A stretch of DNA of 64,000 nucleotides from Sphingopyxis sp. GW247-27LB (lineage in GTDB: Bacteria > Pseudomonadota > Alphaproteobacteria > Sphingomonadales > Sphingomonadaceae). The translations under genes and the position numbers were made by a program. Shown here piece by piece: positions 61,571 through 64,000 of the stretch (position 1 is the stretch's first letter; every line of letters begins with the position of its first letter). The DNA lies in the NCBI RefSeq assembly GCF_002277025.1, contig NZ_NIWD01000013.1:124001-188000 (forward strand), in the 5' to 3' direction. The notes under the pieces were generated by a model. That model searched no databases, was not told the origin of the DNA, and worked only from the letters and a program-made list of their open reading frames with translations.

Positions 61571-62356
61571 TCAATCATAGCCGAGCAGCGCGCGCAGCCC
61601 CGGGGCCTGATAATCGACGAGCGCGCGGTGGCGCGGGCCGAGCGTATCGGGAAGTTCGATGCCGATGCCGGTCAGATTCTCGCGCGCGGTTCCGCTTTGC
61701 TTGCGATCCGACCCGACGCGAATCCGCTCGCGCCAGTCGCCGGGGCGCTCGATCCCGCAGGCGTCGAGCAGGGCACCGAAAAAGGCGTCGGCATCGGGCG
61801 TGTCGAGCGCGCCGACGTGACGCACCATGTCCTCATAGGTCACGACATGGACTCGCGCACCCAGCCAGGCGGCCGCGTTCATCTCATAGATGTCGCGGAG
61901 CGACGGCGCCTTGGCGGGGAGGCCGAAGATCATCATCGTCAGCAGCTCGTCGGCGGTCAACGCGCCCGATTTCAGATGATCCATATTGCCGGCGAACTGT
62001 TCGGAAATGAAAAAGCGCGCGCGCGCGATCACCCAGTCATACGGGTCGCGATAGAGGAGGATGCGGCGCGCCGGCGCGGTCTCGATCGCCGACGCGTCGG
62101 CGAGGAACAGATGGCCCCAGCTCAGCATCGGGCGCGTCGGATCGAACGCGGCGCGATGCTGCGGCAGATTGGCCCATTGGATGAAGTCGCGGCCGTATTG
62201 CTGTTCGACCGGCACGAACATGCGCAGGATATTGCGCAGCAAGTGACTGCCGCTTTTCGGCACGCTGTTCAGGAATACCGGCTGGCGCAGCGGCATTTGC
62301 GCAAAGCGGCGATTTTCGTCGTCGAGCGTATCGGCTTGGACGCGGACGGTTGGCAT
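61571..62356 (-). CDS. Sulfotransferase family protein
   Basis: 261 aa. A single sulfotransferase domain: VFLNSVPKSGSHLLRNILRMF has the 5'-PSB loop, RRILLYRDPYDWVIARARFF the 3'-phosphate segment, and the end IRVGSDRKQSGTARENLTGIGIELP. It differs from the TPR type at the loop (KSGSH against RSGST). It lies between the TonB receptor gene and the TPR-sulfotransferase on the same strand. Acceptor unknown. Confidence 0.88.
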   Translation of the reverse strand: MPTVRVQADTLDDENRRFAQMPLRQPVFLNSVPKSGSHLLRNILRMFVPVEQQYGRDFIQWANLPQHRAAFDPTRPMLSWGHLFLADASAIETAPARRILLYRDPYDWVIARARFFISEQFAGNMDHLKSGALTADELLTMMIFGLPAKAPSLRDIYEMNAAAWLGARVHVVTYEDMVRHVGALDTPDADAFFGALLDACGIERPGDWRERIRVGSDRKQSGTARENLTGIGIELPDTLGPRHRALVDYQAPGLRALLGYD

Positions 62357-62387
62357 GGCCCGGCGGGCTCCCTTCGATCAAATGAAA

Positions 62388-62415
62388 CGGGGCGGCATGT
62401 TGCCATGCCGCCCCG
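62388..62415 (-). terminator. Hairpin between the TonB receptor and sulfotransferase genes
   Basis: CGGGGCGGCATG (62388-62399), loop TTGC, CATGCCGCCCCG (62404-62415). On the reverse strand it is followed by TTTCATTTG, a weak T-run, so it could reduce but not stop read-through from the receptor gene into the sulfotransferase genes. Confidence 0.7.
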
Positions 62416-62436
62416 TCCCGCCGTCTGTCAAATCGA

Positions 62437-64000
62437 TCAGAATTTGCTCGAGATGTTCAGGAAGGCGCGACGCCCCGTGAACGGATATTGCGACGCCACG
62501 ATCACCGGCCCGAGCGTCGAAATCTGGCCGCCGTTCAGTACCGACACGCGCGGCGGGCGGGTGTCGAACAGGTTGGCGATGCCGAAGGTGATCTCGAACC
62601 GGTCGGCGATCTCCTGCGAGATCGAGACGTTGTGATAGAAGGTCGCCGGCGCCGTCAGCTTCGGGCAATAGCGACCGCGCAGCGACGAATCGATGCACGG
62701 ATCGTCACCGTTGCGGCGCAGGAAGTCGCCGATGTCCGACGTGCCGCCGATGACGTTCATCCCGTAGAAGAAGGTGAAGCCGCCGCCGCTTTCCCAGGTG
62801 GCGCGGAAATCACCGACCCATTGCGGCGAACCGGCTTCGCCGTTCGTCGAGCTGGGCACCGAATTGGGGAGCAGCTGGAAATCATCCTTGGTCTGCCAGG
62901 TCATCCCCGCGGTGAACGACAGGCGGCCGAGTTTGCCGAGGTCGTGGCGCACGTTGAGCTCGACGTCGACGCCGCTGTTCCGCTGGCTCGCGATGTTGAC
63001 ATATTGGTCATAGACTTCCGCGATCGCCAGCGGGTCGGCGGGCTGACCGCGCGTGAACAGGTTGCACAGCGGCTCGTTCGCGAAATCTTCCGAATCGTAG
63101 CAGCCGAAGACGATATTGGCTGCGCCGAGCTGGGTGATTTCGCTCTTCACTCGGATGTCGAAATAATCGACCGCGAGATTGATCGTCGTGTCGGGAAGGA
63201 AGTCGAACTTCGGCGTCAGGATGCCGCCGGCCACCCACGCGCGCGAGGTTTCCGACCGCAACTGACCCAGGCCGCCCTGCGAAAAGGCGGTGGCAGTGAT
63301 GCTGCCGCCATTATAGTTGCCGGGAATGCCGTCGGCGGTGCAATTGTCGGCGACGCGCTGCGTCGTCGAGCCGTCGTTGAGGCCTTGCTGCCAGTTGACG
63401 CAGGGGTCGATGTTCCGTGCGCTCGGGAAGCTGGTTTCATTGGCCAGGAACTGCTCGAACAGCGCCGGAGCGCGGAACGAGGTGCCATAGCTGCCGCGGA
63501 AGCGCAGCCAGTCGTTCACCGCCCAGTTGAGGCCCAGCTTATAGGTCCAGTTGCCATTGTCGCTGTCCGACACGCCGTCCGACTTGCGGGTCGACTTGAC
63601 GCTGGTGACACGCGCGGCGGCCGACAGCGTCAGCTCGTCGAAGAAGGGCTTGTTGGCGAAGATCGGGATGTTGATTTCGCCGAACGCTTCCTTGGTGAAG
63701 CTTTTGCCCGCGGTGATCCCTGCCGCCGACGAACCCCAGGCGTTGCCGGCACGGGTGATCTCACCCGGTACGTCGTTGATCCGGTCCTCGCGGCCGTTGA
63801 AGCCGAGCGCGATCGCGACCGGGCCGGCGGGCAGGTCGAACAGCTTGCCCGATACCGTCCCTTCGACCGTCTTTTGGGTGTAGACGGTCTTGCCTTCTTC
63901 CCAGTCGAACAGGAAATCGACCTGTTCGGGCGTCATCTCGCCGCGCAGGAAATAGGGGTCCATCCACGGCAGGTCGATGCACTGCTTGCCCGAGATCGGC
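62437..64000 (-). CDS. TonB-dependent receptor, partial (C-terminal part)
   Basis: The frame is open through the window edge at 64000, so the N-terminal signal, TonB box and plug lie beyond it; 520 codons are visible. The part shown is the barrel: TLSAAARVTSVKST, YKLGLNWAVNDWLRFRGSYGTSFRAPALFEQFLA, INLAVDYFDIRVKSEI, LSFTAGMTWQTKDDF, and the terminal RRAFLNISSKF. Cys residues in loops (KQCIDLPW, NIDPCVNWQ, VADNCTADG) suggest disulfides. Two sulfotransferase genes follow in the same direction, so it may take up or present a sulfated compound. Confidence 0.92.
   Translation of the reverse strand, partial: PISGKQCIDLPWMDPYFLRGEMTPEQVDFLFDWEEGKTVYTQKTVEGTVSGKLFDLPAGPVAIALGFNGREDRINDVPGEITRAGNAWGSSAAGITAGKSFTKEAFGEINIPIFANKPFFDELTLSAAARVTSVKSTRKSDGVSDSDNGNWTYKLGLNWAVNDWLRFRGSYGTSFRAPALFEQFLANETSFPSARNIDPCVNWQQGLNDGSTTQRVADNCTADGIPGNYNGGSITATAFSQGGLGQLRSETSRAWVAGGILTPKFDFLPDTTINLAVDYFDIRVKSEITQLGAANIVFGCYDSEDFANEPLCNLFTRGQPADPLAIAEVYDQYVNIASQRNSGVDVELNVRHDLGKLGRLSFTAGMTWQTKDDFQLLPNSVPSSTNGEAGSPQWVGDFRATWESGGGFTFFYGMNVIGGTSDIGDFLRRNGDDPCIDSSLRGRYCPKLTAPATFYHNVSISQEIADRFEITFGIANLFDTRPPRVSVLNGGQISTLGPVIVASQYPFTGRRAFLNISSKF

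Overview
The window looks like core chromosome of an alphaproteobacterium of the Sphingomonadaceae, most like Sphingopyxis. This is inferred from very high GC, gene content (ATP-type pckA beside a ChvI-like regulator, a Suv3-like helicase with an S4 partner and FdxA, TonB receptors, a Mg-type HemB) and the many GC-rich palindromic intergenic repeats typical of sphingomonads. I found no rRNA, tRNA, CRISPR array, prophage or transposase gene.

Layout. 1-8 kb: 5' part of a response-regulator gene, pckA, a GIY-YIG nuclease gene between inverted REP copies, a Tat-exported DUF885 protein, DUF3597 and DUF937 proteins, a GNAT acetyltransferase, rpmA and rplU. 8-13.4 kb: a lipoprotein, then a phage-shock locus: divergent pspF, a sigma-54 promoter, a 57-aa membrane peptide, pspA, pspB, pspC and five more small membrane/coiled-coil genes that look like PspB paralogues. 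13.5-19 kb: sufE, a TonB receptor, clpX, clpP. 19-25 kb: a gene-free repeat-rich stretch, fdxA, S4 protein, Suv3-like helicase, M23 peptidase. 25-36 kb: hemB, GNAT, a membrane/spermidine-synthase-like fusion, gamma carbonic anhydrase, yciB, ftsY, mtaB, dapF, a DUF559 gene between inverted REPs, a GGDEF-EAL protein. 36-43 kb: ffh, rpsP, rimM, then a small reverse ORF and a LysR gene before trmD and rplS, a DUF1287 protein and asd. 43-48 kb: a frameshifted DUF2238 gene, DUF4336, and a marR-emrA-emrB efflux operon. 48-58 kb: a DsbA-like isomerase, an alpha/beta hydrolase, an M2 peptidase, a divergent ArsR/SRPBCC pair sharing a perfect palindrome, an OmpA-family protein, SDR, AMP nucleosidase, peroxiredoxin, YqgE and a small TPR protein. 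58-64 kb: ahcY, then a reverse-strand TonB receptor (cut by the window end), sulfotransferase and TPR-sulfotransferase cluster.

Most interesting points: (1) the psp operon expanded with a tandem series of PspB-like mini-proteins; (2) two nuclease-fold genes (GIY-YIG, DUF559), each bracketed by inverted copies of a REP and reading into the repeat for their C-terminus; (3) two copies of a palindromic repeat whose core is inverted while the outer flanks keep their orientation, and other copies with a nested palindrome at the same site; (4) the TonB receptor/sulfotransferase/TPR-sulfotransferase cluster; (5) several clean operator palindromes (pckA, ahcY, arsR, marR).
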